64,000 nt of DNA from Impatiens glandulifera (Eukaryota > Streptophyta > Magnoliopsida > Ericales > Balsaminaceae), in assembly GCF_907164915.1 (NCBI RefSeq), contig NC_061867.1, forward strand, positions 30,501,751 to 30,565,750. The letters run 5' to 3'. Position 1 is the stretch's first letter; every line of letters starts with the position of its first letter. Under the pieces are notes generated by a model, which did not search any database, was not told where the DNA came from, and was given only the letters and a program-made list of their open reading frames with translations. The position numbers and the translations under genes were made by a program. Positions 33,250 through 45,399 of this stretch are shown here, one piece after another.

Positions 33250-33332
33250 TTATTTTTTTGGTTTCTCTCTCCTAGCCACGTAGGATTCGTGGCCTTACAT
33301 TCGCTAACCATTCGTTGAGAATATCATTTCTC
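33250..33332. repeat. right terminal inverted repeat of the MULE
   Basis: Inverted partner of 28370-28455, followed by TAAAATAAA at 33333-33341. Confidence 0.85.
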
Positions 33333-33341
33333 TAAAATAAA

Positions 33342-34887
33342 TTAGTAAACATAATATTTATTTTTGTCTATTCTATTTTATTCTATTCTATTCATTTGTG
33401 TATTTTAGAGTTTTATTTTTATTTTAAAATTTAAACGCTCTTAACATTTTTTTTTTCAAATAATTATTTAATTTATATAAACCCTTAATTTAATTATTTT
33501 GTGATAAATTAATAAACATCTCTCCAAAATAATTATTTGATTTATGTTTTTCCTTTTAAATTAATTACTTTGGATAAATGAAAACAACATTTTCCTTAAA
33601 TAATTATTTAATTTTTTTAACGGTTAAATTTATTATGAGAAATGATTAAGAGAGGTAATTTGGGAGAGGAAATGACGTGGTGGTGCGATCTAATTGTTCG
33701 AAACAATAACAAAATTTCTCTCTCTTCATCCTTTATTATTTTTCCAACCAGTGACACATCATACCATCCCAAATTTTCTCACTCTATCACTCCTCATTAA
33801 TTATTTTGGGATAAATGAATACAACATTTTCCCTAATAATTATTTAATTTATTTTTGGCCTTTATATTAATTATTTTGGGATAATTGAATACAACATGTT
33901 TCCTAAATAATTATTGAATAAATTTTTGGCATTTTGGATTAATTATATTGAAATAAATGAATATAAATTTTTTACTGAATATAATATTTTATAATTTAAA
34001 GGCCTTTTGAATTAATTATTTAGGATAAATAAATACAATATTTTTTATAAATAATTATTTAATTTATTTTAAACCCTTTTTCGAGTATTATAATATTTCG
34101 AAAATTATTTTAAAGACTCGAAATTATTATAAAAATTCTATAAATTTGGTAAATTAATTTTTTTTAAACGTTGTGTTCTGCAATCCTTTTGGAATCTCCT
34201 CGAGTTAAGTATATAATATGCAGCCACTTTAACCAATTAACTAAGTGAGCAAAATTTCTAGTCTCACGGGTTCGAATTCATGACCTCATTTAGACTGATT
34301 GTAAATCAAATTTTAGTGTATACTCATTCTAAACTGACTAGAAATAAGTGATTAGTGCATAGATCAAGAGTAAAAATAATTCGACTTTTTTTGTAATAAG
34401 ACTCGTTTTGTGTATGATCTTTAGTTTAATCTCCGTGACAACCACCGAGTTGTGGTAGAGTTTTCGATTTCATCTATACAAGAAGTTTAATGGTTTTTGA
34501 TGTTTTTGTTTGGCCATTTTTGTTGATGTTTTTGTTTTTGTTTTATTTTTTTGACGAAACTTTTAGAAATTATTTGAAATAAATATTAAAATAAATATTT
34601 TTTTAAAATTCAAACTTTATAAAAATAAAATAAAAGATATTAGAATACTAATGGTTGAAATATAGATTATGTGAATATTTTTATGAAAAAAATTCTAAAA
34701 TATCAAAGATAAATAGTATTTAATTACAACTATAAAACTTAATTTTCTTTTTCTATTACTTCACTTTACAATTAAAACAACTCTACCAACCATCACCAAT
34801 CTAAAAAAACACAACTATAAGTTCAATCATTATTCATCCTAAGTTTTTACCCAAAATAACTCAAACTTCTCTTAGAAAAAAAAAACA
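33342..34887. other. upstream flank of LBD copy C
   Basis: AT-rich, containing several degenerate repeats of AATTATTT-GGGATAAATGAATACAACATTTTCC. From about 34330 it matches the upstream regions of copies B, E and F. A TATA-like ACTATAAG is at 34814-34821. No gene is seen. Confidence 0.5.
33636..33796. mobile_element. 161-bp MITE, Tourist-like by target duplication
   Basis: Ends are imperfect inverted repeats of about 40 bp: TGAGAAATGATTAAGAGAGG on the left and, from the right, TGAGGAGTGATAGAGTGAG, both followed by AATTTGGGA. A TTA triplet flanks each side (33633-33635 and 33797-33799), and removing the element restores the AATTATTTTGGGATAAATG repeat of the region. A 3-bp TTA duplication points to PIF/Harbinger-type MITEs, though the ends are not the usual Tourist sequence. 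Confidence 0.62.
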
Positions 34888-35620
34888 ATGAGCACCGAGA
34901 CCAATTCCAGCGCCAGAATCGTTATCAAGCCATGCGGAGCCTGTAGATACATGCGAAAGAAATGCCTCGACAATTGCATATTCGCACCTTACTTTGATTC
35001 CGATAAAGGAACCGCCAATTTTGCATCGATTCACAATATTTTTGGAGCGAGCAACGTTACAAAACTTCTAACGAATATTCCGATCGACAAACGGCACGAT
35101 GCAGTTAGGACTTTAAATTATGAAGCTCATGCTCGTCTCCAAGATCCTATATATGGTTGCGTATCTCAAATCTATAGTCTCCAAAATCAGGTACTTATGC
35201 ATTTAAATATCCATAGTAACATGATTTAACATGAATTAATTAATCACATCAATTTAGAAACAAATCAGAACAATAATTAGGTCAAATCTTCTAAAAATAA
35301 TTGGGTGTAATTATATGGTGATCTTATATGTATGTTTGTTCTTCTGAAATAATCATTTTGCATAATAATTCTATAAATGTCGTAACGCTGTGAAGGGATA
35401 TCTACCTTATATGTTTCTTTTGACTTAACTTTTAGTTAATATTATAAAATTTTGATTTGATTTATTTATATTATAGACGTCACTTTCATAAATATATTAA
35501 TAATTAAAGAATTTATTTTTACAAATTAAACGTTTTAAAAAAAAAAATTGACGTCATGACAAATTACCAAATATTATATTAGTTTTGATAATATTCAAAT
35601 TTAAAAATAAAGTCATCTTC

Positions 35621-35700
<80 letters not shown>

Positions 35701-36132
35701 GTACTATTATATGTCTTTGGAAATTTTAATTTTAACCAAGCAATGATATTAGGTAGAAATTCTTGTTAATACCATGTTAATTGGTATGCTTTTTATTTTA
35801 TTTAAAATTTTAATTTTTTAATACCTTTGTGGACATAGGTGATCAATCTTCAACGAGAGATTGTGTGCTTACAAGCCCAATTAGCCAGGCAGCCGCCACC
35901 TCAGCAACAGCTACCGTCTTCTTTGTCCATGTCGGACTACCCTTTTGGTGGCGGTGCCACCTATGACATGGCACCTCTCTTTGAGTTTGATCCTAATATT
36001 GGATCATCTCATCAGCCGGATTCATGGGCAGCCGTTCAGCAGCAGTTCCATGATCGGAACCCATTCACCGGAGCTCCGGTGGACGGCGTCGATGGGGAAG
36101 AGTTTGCTGGGGAGTTACCGATGAGGAATTAA
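34888..36132 (+). CDS. LBD copy C, LOB-domain transcription factor (two exons)
   Basis: Exon 1 is 34888-35190 (101 codons, donor CAG/GTACTT) and exon 2 is 35839-36132 (acceptor TAG/GTG), giving 198 residues with the junction between codons. In order it has a short N-terminus, the C block C-x2-C-x6-C-x3-C ([15 protein letters not shown]), CIFAPYF, the GAS block ([17 protein letters not shown]), LQDPIYGC and a leucine-rich stretch ([19 protein letters not shown]). The Gln/Pro-rich tail follows, with SMSDYPF and [12 protein letters not shown]. All parts of a class I LBD protein are present and the splice sites are good. It is probably a functional nuclear DNA-binding regulator. It is the best preserved member of the cluster. 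The intron holds a long microsatellite. Confidence 0.9.
35624..35700 (+). repeat. AT/ATT microsatellite in the intron of LBD copy C
   Basis: A run of TA dinucleotides followed by about 14 ATT trinucleotides, some 160 bases before the acceptor. Copy F has a shorter TTA run at the corresponding place (60700-60722), and copy E has TA runs instead. Confidence 0.92.
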
Positions 36133-36860
36133 CGTGGAAGGAAATGATCTGCCCCAAGCATGCCACCTGTTACTAATTGAATCAATTTTAATTTTTAATA
36201 ATATATGAGAAATTTAACAAATAATTATTACCGTTCATGACTTTGGTAATTTGTTTTCTTTTCCGTACTTTGTTTATTGAATAACCTAATTCAATCTTTT
36301 ATTTATTATTTATCTAAGTTTGGAAATTTCATATATTTTGATTCTTCCATGCCATTTATAAATTAAAACTTAGTGTTTTAAAAACTTGTATCTATATATT
36401 TTGAAGCTTTGTTCCTTCTTTTGGCAATGGTAGCTTCAATCCTTACCTTTAGAGAGCCCTCAGTTCATTACAAAGTCTTTGGAATTGGTGACCCATAAAC
36501 ATTCAAATGAATTCAAACAATCCAAATGTATTATCCATCCAATTAGAACTTGAAAACATTTTTTTTTAAAATATACCAACGAGTCGTTTTCACAATTTTT
36601 GTTTACTAAGAAGGTTTGTTTAAAATTGGTACTATGCTAGTATTTTTTTTTAGTTCTTTAAAAAAGTTAGAATATCCAAACAATTATCAATCTTGATTTT
36701 TTTCAAACATACCAACTTGTTTTTATACAATTTTTGTTTAGTAAGAAGGTTTGTTTGAAATTGGTATTATATTAGTAATTTTTAATATTTTCTAACTAAT
36801 ATCTTGATAAACAACAAATTGATACCATTTTCACTTTATACTTGGATGCTCATATTTTTG
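36133..36860. other. 3' flank of LBD copy C
   Basis: Matches the downstream flanks of copies E and F. It holds an internal duplication, with ACCAAC...TTTTTGTTTA-TAAGAAGGTTTGTTT at about 36575-36625 and again at about 36710-36760. No gene is seen. Confidence 0.5.
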
Positions 36861-37984
36861 AGATCCTATATATGGTTGCACTCCAAAATGTCCAAAATGG
36901 TATGTATATAATTTATTATTAATTAATTAATCACTAAAACTAGAAAAAAAAATCAAAAACATAATTATATCAAATCTTCTAAAAATATATTTTGGTGTAA
37001 TTACATGGGGCTTCCCGGAGTATTTGAGGAACTATTCAAAAAAAAAAAAAGAATTTGTGGCCACAAAATTAAAATATATTAATACTAATCATAATTTCAA
37101 CAAAATATAAAATAAATTTATAATTAAGATATCTATTTATAAAAAATTCATAATATACATAAAAATATTAATATAATTGTGATAAAAATATATTAATATA
37201 TTTATAATATATATATATATATTTATTATTTAATTAAATGTTTTTGATGAATTTGAAAATTTTAAAGTCTTTTATAAGTGGGGCTATGAAATGCCTTACC
37301 CTTTGTACTAGCCTAATTACATAATGATATTCTTTATATGTATGTTTGGTGTATGAAAAAATGATTTTGAAATTTGTATGAATTCATGTTGATTTGGTTT
37401 ATTTTGTAAAATAATGTTTTGTTTACTTAGATTATTGGTTATCTTCATTTCCTGATAATAATGTAGTGTACAATGTCGTATATAAATATTTTGATATTAT
37501 CTTTAACGTTAATATTTTTCTTTAACTTAACTTTTAGTTAATATAATAATATTTTGATTTTATTAATTCTTTTATCTATGATGAGATAATCATATTATTA
37601 ATTAAAGAATTTCTTTTATAAAAAACAGTTAAAATTTAAATTTTAGATGAAGACAAAATAAAAAATATTATATTAAATTATGGTAATATTTGAATTCAAA
37701 AAATGAAGTCATCCCACTTTAAGAAAGCTTCTCTATTATATATTATATATATTTTTTTAAAATTATAATTAATTTTTTAAATAAACTAACACAATATTGA
37801 TATTATTCAACATTAATAAACCCTTTTTATCTTTCATATATTTATAGTATTATATATAAACAAGAAATTATATTAGTAAAAATTCTGGTTAAATAGTATG
37901 CTTTTGATTTGATTTAAATTTTTAAGACATTTTTATGGATTTTTTCGCTGCCACTCATGACATGTCACCTCTTGGAGTTTGATC
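36861..37984 (+). pseudogene. LBD copy D, heavily decayed
   Basis: Only the end of exon 1 remains (AGATCCTATATATGGTTGC, then CTCCAAAATG), followed by an intron-like 1-kb stretch that matches other copies in pieces. A scrap of exon 2 is at about 37947-37984 (GCCACTCATGACATGTCACC, then GGAGTTTGATC). The coding blocks for DNA binding are gone. The intron shares a segment near 37355-37400 (TGAAATTTGTATGAATTCATG) with copy A, which B, C, E and F lack, suggesting A and D are closest relatives. Confidence 0.7.
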
Positions 37985-38399
37985 GATTATATGTGGAATT
38001 TGGAAAAAAGAAACAATTTCATGACTATGCTAATTTGTTTTCTTTTCCCTAATTTGTTTATTGAATAAAGTTGTTAAGAAAATTCAATACTTATATAAAA
38101 ACACATTTGAATAAAGTTGTTAATTAAGTTGTTTATCTAAGTTTGAAAATTTCATTTATTTTGATTGTATTGTGTCATTGTACTTGTAGTGTCACTCTAA
38201 TAAAATTAATACTATAATTAAATTATTGGTAACACAAGTGGAAAGAAATTAAAAAATTAGTTAGGGTTTTGAAAAGTAATATCGACATATTTAGATGTTT
38301 TGTGCCAAGTTCTTGCAATGCATTTCTCATCATTTCCTTACAAAATTCTAATTTATTGGTAATATTAGCCTACTTTTGAATGATCTCGTGTTTTCTGAA

Positions 38400-39990
38400 T
38401 TAGTGTCTTTAGTACACAATGAGTTTAAGAGTGAACTTTTGAATTAATTCGAATAATAAAATATTTATATACACCATTATGAATTAAAAACATTTGATCT
38501 ATGTTAGAGGTATGATATAAGATATATATTCAAATAATTAAATTAATATGATTTATATTTGAAATATATTAATTAATCTTATGATTAATATATGTTTTTT
38601 CAAATTTATCAACTTAATTTTTACGTTTATTATTTAATAAAAATATTAGTTTGGAATTGGTATTATATTTATATTATTTTATTTGATTTTGTTTAATTAA
38701 TTATTTTAAAATTAACTTAAAAATTTTTAGAATATGAATTATTAGATAATATAAAATTATGGACCAATCTATGGTTTAAAATAAGATAAATTCCCAAACA
38801 TCATTCCTATTATTTCTTTCTTCTTTTCCTATGCACCTTAATCCATTTATAAAATATTATAATCAATTATAAGTATTTAGTTGCATATAAATGTATGATT
38901 TCTTCTCTTTTTCACTGTTACCAAATTCTTAATTTTAATTTTATATTAAAAGGATAATAACTTTATTTTGAAGATGACTATTTAACTAAAAATCATTTTA
39001 TAAAAATAAATTATATTACTATAAAAATTATTAAAATTTTAGGATTTTATAAGTATTTTCTGATTTAAACAAACTCTTAAACTAGTCACATTCTTATGAT
39101 TTTAAATTAAAGAAAAATATTTATTGAAATAAATGAATTAATCTAATTAATCTTATAAATATAATTTCTTTATAATGACATTACTTATTATTATTTTTAA
39201 TTAATTTTACTTAATTATGTAAAATTTTAAATTATCAATGTATAAAACTTATTAATTATATAATAATAATATATATAGCTAATATTTATTTTAAAGTAAA
39301 CTTTCACAATTTGAAGTAACTTTTAATTTTACAAATTTATCATTTATCAACTATTTTAAGATTTTACGATTATACGAGTTTATAAATAATTTCGATTTTA
39401 CGATTTTATATAATTTTACGTTTAAAAAAATTATATTTAATAATTAAAAAATAAATTTATTATTTATTCAAATAAATAAATGAATATAATTAATTTTGTA
39501 AGTATAACTTTTTTATAATGTTATTTATTTTTTAATTTATTTTATATTTAAATATATAAATGTTTTAAGTTGGCTAAGTATAAAATACTTTATTATATAT
39601 ATAAATAATAATAATATATAATTATTATTTTTTCAAATTAAACTTTTACAATTTAAAGTAAACTCTAGATTTTGCAAGTTTACACTTAACCAAAAATTTT
39701 ACGTGACCGCATTTATTTGTATTTATAATTACTTGATTAGAACTTTACAAAATAGGATAATCTACATTCAAGTTATCAAACATTAAAATGATTTTTTTTT
39801 TAAATTATATTTTTTTTACTAGCCATTATCTAGACTATTAATTCAATTATTTGCTAGGTAGGTTTGAGTTTATGGATTATATCATCTCGTGGGATTGTAA
39901 GAACATAAGGCCCATTTTTGTTTAAGAAGCTTCATTCTTCATTTTGCCTCCATTGTAACAACTTAACATTAGTTTATTTACCTCTCAATT
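38400..39990. repeat. AT-rich duplicated segment S, copy 1
   Basis: No gene. Matches 41340-42430 in direct orientation, most clearly at the right end (TATCTAGA, TTCAATTATTTGCT, ATCATCTC, AAGAACATAAGGCCC, CTTCATTTTGCCTCCA). The pair brackets block R copy 2. Confidence 0.6.
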
Positions 39991-40009
39991 TAATTTAATT
40001 TAATTTAGT

Positions 40010-40960
40010 GTTATAGTAAATTATAAGAGTAGTGCCTTGTTTGATTCTAAGTTTAATTTTAAACAAAATCATATTTCTCTTATCATTTTATTTGTTTATT
40101 TTTTGCTAATATATTAGTATTGAAATTACTTCACAATAGTTATTAAATTTTACATAACAATTTGAGAAATTTTTGAGCTAATTAATTATAATTTTTTATT
40201 TTTTTATTTTGAATCATGTTTTCATATTATTTTTTTGTCGTTATGGTTAAACGATTTTATATTTTATATTGTATAGAATACTGAATTTTTATCCTTAATT
40301 TATAATTTTAAAATAATCTTGAGTCAATATAATTTTTTATTTTAAAATAACTCATTGCACGCGATTAAAATTAAATAATTAATTCGAAAATGATTTCGTA
40401 TCGGTCGAATTATAAAATAATTAAAATTCAGAAATATTTTCAAATAAAACAAAAACTTTACAATAAATCAATAAATACATAAATAGGATAAATTAAATAT
40501 ATGATTATTAGGATTGTTTTTCCTGTTAAAATAAAATTGAAAAACAATGTTGACTGAACCACGAATGGCGACCATTGTATCCGGAGAATGGTCGCATTCC
40601 ACCCAAACCTGGGGTCCAACCTCCATACGGAAAGCCAAGCCACAAGCCAACACACATGAATTAGACCCAAGCATGTTGTGTGTGAACGGTCAACACACAT
40701 AGAGAAAACCAACCATCACTCATCGCCGTCGCACGTTTGCATTGGAGGAAGGCCTAAAAAGACAAAATGGGCTTCATTTTAGCCCTAGTTGCATAGGCTC
40801 ATTTGAAAATCTACATAAATAATATCTCAATGGTTAGTGAACCAAATGAGTTTATTCAAATGGGGAAATGACCCATGATCATGATTTTTTCCCTACGCTC
40901 AATGCCATCTACTAAAAATTGAAACTGACACTCCACGTGTTCGAGGTCGTGCTGCCTTTA
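40010..40960. repeat. dispersed block R, copy 2
   Basis: Begins GCCTTGTTTGATTCTAAG and runs through GAGCTAATTAATTAT, TAAATACATAAATAGG, GGTCGCATTCC and CATTTTAGCCCTAG, in the same order as copies 1 and 3. The minus frames at 40458-40712 are not gene-like. Confidence 0.65.
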
Positions 40961-41339
40961 AAAGCTTCATATGGATTTTGTAAAGGGGAGGAAAACAGAG
41001 AAGAAATACAACTCCAAAAAATTTTGGCAATTAAAGCACCTAGAAAGCTTTATTCTATAGTAGGGGTCATTAGAGATTATTCCTAAGCCCACATAGAAAC
41101 AATGTAAATAATTGAATCATCTCCAATAATCTTGTAGCATTCAAATTTTGGAAAAAATCAATTTCAACACAACATGTGATTCTCGTGTTCTAACTTAACT
41201 TATCATAGTTCGATTATGCTTTCTTTAAATTCTACATAACTATTGTAACTTATTTGAGTTGGTTTGATTGATTAAAACAAAATAAAAACGCTCAAATTCT
41301 AACCTCCGGTGTATCTGTGTTCCTAATAAAGTTTCATGT
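40961..41339. other. unassigned sequence
   Basis: No gene, repeat or RNA recognised. Confidence 0.3.
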
Positions 41340-42430
41340 TCCTACATTTATTAATTAATCTTACTATTAGCTTTATGTTTTTTTTTACAAATTTATCAAC
41401 TTTATTTTTACAGTTTTTAATAAAACGATTTCTTTAAAATTGGCATTATATTGGTGTGTTTGTAATTGATTTTGTATAATTAATTGTTTTAAATTACTTT
41501 AAACATTTTGAATATGAATTATTATATATATGGAATAAGATATCCAAACAATATTTAACCGACATATTGTATTATACATTCAATCTGTTGAATATAAGGT
41601 CAAGTTCGGATTTAGAAACTTGATTAAACAAAGAGAAGTACTTACAAGTACACTATACTCTAGAATAAACCTAACCAATCATATTCTTATAACACACCAA
41701 ATAGTCAATCATATTCTTATAATACTACATAATATACCCAAAATAAGATAAAGTTCATCCCAGTCTCCAATAATCATTCATCATTTTTTCTTAACACCTT
41801 AATTAGATAAACTCTTAAATTAGTCAAATTCTTAAAATTTTATATTTACGATAGTAAAATTTTATGAATAAATTATATTTATAAATTAAATAAATTATTA
41901 TTTATTCAAATAAATAAATTAATGTAAATTTAAAAATATAATTTTTTTATAACGTTATTTATTTTAAATTATTTTATACTTAATTATATATAATTTTTAA
42001 ATGATTAACATATAAAATTATTAATTATATACATATAATAATAATATATAACTAATTTTTTTAATTCAATTTTTAAGATTTGAAATATCTCTCAATTCTA
42101 CTAATTTACCATTAACCAACTATTTTAAAAATAAATTCTCGATTCTTAGTTACTTGAATAGGACAATCCAAAATAAAGGTTCTCACACTAAATAATCAAC
42201 AATTAAATTATCAATCACTATAATGAGTTTATTTATTTATTTAAATTATAAATTTTTTATTAGTTATTATCTAGATAATTAGTTCAATTATTTGCTTGGC
42301 ATGATTGAGTTTATGCCTTTATAGATTAAATCATCTCATGGGCTTTTAAGAACATAAGGCCCGTTGTGTTGTTATTTGAGAAGTTACATTCTTCATTTTG
42401 CCTCCAATTTAACAACTTAGCAATAATTAA
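41340..42430. repeat. AT-rich duplicated segment S, copy 2
   Basis: Direct repeat of 38400-39990, diverged by indels. No gene. Confidence 0.6.
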
Positions 42431-43071
42431 TTTAGCTCTCAATTTTTTTTAATAAATTATCTTTAATTTAGTTAAGAAATTATAATTTTATTACAAAAAA
42501 AAAAAATTTCGGTAGTGCTGGAACATACAAGAAAAACGATAGCAGAAAATAGAATTCTTAACATTGTTTTGCTACTCAATTTTCGGGTTCATCAGCATTG
42601 TGACAGATGAACTAAACTTTAAAGTAGTGGTGACAAGACATAATTTATTTAATATCCAATGACTTTTTTTGGTACATCAAGAACGAGAGACTACATTTTT
42701 GGCGTTTGAATCGAAAATGACATTGTTCCATTGATTGTCCACAACACACCACATCGCTTGATGAATTTCTATGGCCTCACCACAATAGAGTTAAGGCATT
42801 TGAAATTATGGCCAAAAGACTATGACATGTTTCCCTATATGCTCCTCAATAATGATTTCGGAAGATGCCTTGAATCAGCCTTCATGCAATAAGCATGTCA
42901 GTTGACATTTATCTAGTTAGTGTCCGACAGTATCCAACACACGACATCTTTTGGGAAGTTTCAATTGATAAACACCCTCATCATTTCTGTAATTAAAATA
43001 GTCTCAAACATCATTCATAATAAGAGAAACTAAATAGTGACCATGTAGCAAGATTTTCTTAGCATAGTAAC

Positions 43072-43850
43072 TGTTACGCCCTAAATTCCTACTTTCATGC
43101 ACTTAAATCATCGTGATTTCGAAGATAAATGCGGAAACTCTAGGGTGCCTATTTGACATGATCATTGAAAAGGTTGATATAAAAGTAGGTCATACGGTCT
43201 TGGTCCCTCCTCCCACACAAATCTTCATCACCATGCTCCACTCCAAATCTTCCTTCACCTAATATGAAATCAGTGCAGCTAGGTTCCTACACCACACAAG
43301 CATAGTGATTCTAGAGACCCAACAAGCATTATATAAGAAGAAATTTTAAGACAATGCATTCATGAGAGTTTTTAAGGATATTTCATCAGTCAATCATGTA
43401 CAGTTTCATACTTGAGCACATATTTGGGACCCTTAGCCCGAAGAGCTGGTCCTCCAGGGTAGGCATCCATTCGTCAATTCCTCTAGCCATATTTTAGGAG
43501 CAACGAACCACCAGAGCTCATCCTGGTAACCATCCTCCCATATCCGTCAATTCCTTCATGATTATCTCTTAGATTCCATAGCCCTTAACTTAAAACATTA
43601 TTCTTTATAAAACCATGGACTTGCAATGAAAACATGCTTTGAAAACCATATGCATCGTTTATATAAAATACATGAATAAATAGCACTGTATGGGTTTATA
43701 AAACGTATAGAAAAGTACTTGCCAGATAATTCCTTGTTTGCGAAATCATTGGTAAGACCACTCAGTCCTGGGTGCCATCATCCATGATCCTAGATCTCTG
43801 TCAGGGCCGTAGATTCCTCCGTCTAGAAAGGATGATTTTGGGACGTGACA
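43072..43850 (-). repeat. 3' LTR of the TRIM-like element
   Basis: Reads TGTTACGCCC...GACGTGACA on the + strand; direct repeat of 44089-44872. Confidence 0.88.
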
Positions 43851-44088
43851 AACTACCCCCTTATAAAGAATTTCGTCCTCGAAATTCGATCATAAGGGCA
43901 GTACTACTAGTGTGTTTATGAAAATGGTTTCATGAAAAACATTATTTCCAATTATTATGAAAAACGGTTTCATATCATGCAAAATATCATTTTAAAACAA
44001 TTTACAGACATGAAGGCCTTGGATATGCATCTGCAGAAGCATGTGTGTGAAACTACAAAGGTTCGAAACCATTGCTCTAATACCAAAT

Positions 44089-44872
44089 TGTTACGCCCTA
44101 AATTCCTACTTTCATGCACCTAAATTAATATGATTTCGAAGATAAATACTGAAACGCTAGGGTGCCTATTTGACATGATCATTGAAAAGGTTTATATAAA
44201 ATTCGGTCCTACGGTCTCGGTCTCGGTCTCTCCTCCCACACACATCTCCGACATCATGCTCCACTCCAAATCTTTCTTCACCTGATATGAAATTTGTGCG
44301 GCTGGGTTCCTACACCATACAAGCATAGTGAGTCTAAAGACCCAACAAACATTATATAAGAAGACATTTTAAGACATTGCATCCATGAGAGTTTTTAAGG
44401 GTATCCTATCAGTCAATCATGTATAGTTTCATACTTGAGCACATATTTGGGTCCCTTAGCCCGGAGAGCTGATCCTTCAGGGTAGGCATCCATTCGTCAA
44501 TTCCTCTAGCCATATTTTGGGAACATCAGACCACTAGAGCTCATCCTGGTAGCCATCCTCCCGTATCCGTCAATTCCTTCATGATTATTTCATAGATTCC
44601 ATATCCCTTAACTTAAAACATCATTCTTTAGAAAACCATGGACTTGCAATGAAAACATGTTTTGAAAACCATATGCATCGTTTATATAAATACATGAATA
44701 AATAGTACTGTTTGGGTTTATAAAACATATAGAAAAGTACTTTCCAGATAATTCCTTGTTTGCAGAATCATCGGTCGGACCACTCGGTCCTGGGTGCCAT
44801 CATCCACGGTCCTAGATCTCTATCAGGGCCGTAGATTCCTCGGTCTAGAAAGACTGATTTTGGGACATGACA
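44089..44872 (-). repeat. 5' LTR of the TRIM-like element
   Basis: Reads TGTTACGCCC...GACATGACA on the + strand, with the primer-binding site three bases to its left. Confidence 0.88.
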
Positions 44873-45399
44873 GTAACAATGAGTCTTCAACCGTTTAAAA
44901 AAAATAGAAGAACACCTATGATAATAGGGGATGACGAGATTTATTGTCGAAAATAATTCTCAAGAGTAGGGTGAGCATTATAACAAGTTTTCCAAATGAA
45001 ATTTCTAATTTTTGGTGGACATTCTAAACTCCAAATAGACTTCCAAAGTCTAGGGTGCACTTGAGATGATGATGAAGATGGGGTATTGATCTAGAAGATT
45101 TATGACTTTGAGTGCAAAACTAAATCCATAACTCACTTACTACATTCCATTGGAATTATCATTCCATGTTTTTAAAGATCCAACACACTAATTTGGAACA
45201 TAAGAATACAATCTATGAGTGTTTTACCAAATATTTCATGTAAAATAATTGTATCCCGATGTTTTGAGTGATTAATAACACGACTAAAAAATAAAGGTTC
45301 ATATGTTATACTCGGGATAAGGTTCCTAGAAATTTTACAATTAAAACACACTACTAATGTTCTTAATGGGTAGCCAATTATCATTCCAAAAAGAAATAG

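Larger units (their letters stand above)
28370..33332. mobile_element. Mutator-like DNA transposon (4.96 kb) with 9-bp target duplication
   Basis: Inverted ends of roughly 80-90 bp begin GAGGAATAATAAG on the left and, read inward from the right, GAGAAATGATATT. Both then share CAACGAATGGT-AGCGAA, AAGG-CAC-AATCCTACGTGGC and TAGGAGAGA. A perfect 9-bp direct repeat TAAAATAAA flanks the element (28361-28369 and 33333-33341). Long TIRs, GAG ends and a 9-bp duplication are typical of MULEs. It carries a + strand FAR1-type remnant, an antisense plant-mobile-domain-like gene and two minisatellite arrays. No transposase catalytic domain is seen, so it is non-autonomous. Confidence 0.9.
43072..44872 (-). 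mobile_element. TRIM-like LTR retrotransposon, 1.8 kb
   Basis: LTRs of 779 bp (43072-43850) and 784 bp (44089-44872) enclose only 238 bp. A perfect target duplication GTAAC lies at 43067-43071 and 44873-44877. A near-match primer site (reverse complement TGGTATTAGAGC, one mismatch) is at 44074-44085, and a G-rich polypurine tract (minus strand AAGGGGGTAG) is at 43851-43866. On the minus strand the LTR starts TGTCACGTCCC and is preceded by a CGAGGACGAAATTC word, typical for the end of Ty3/gypsy elements, so it is probably a deletion derivative of one. No coding capacity. Confidence 0.85.
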
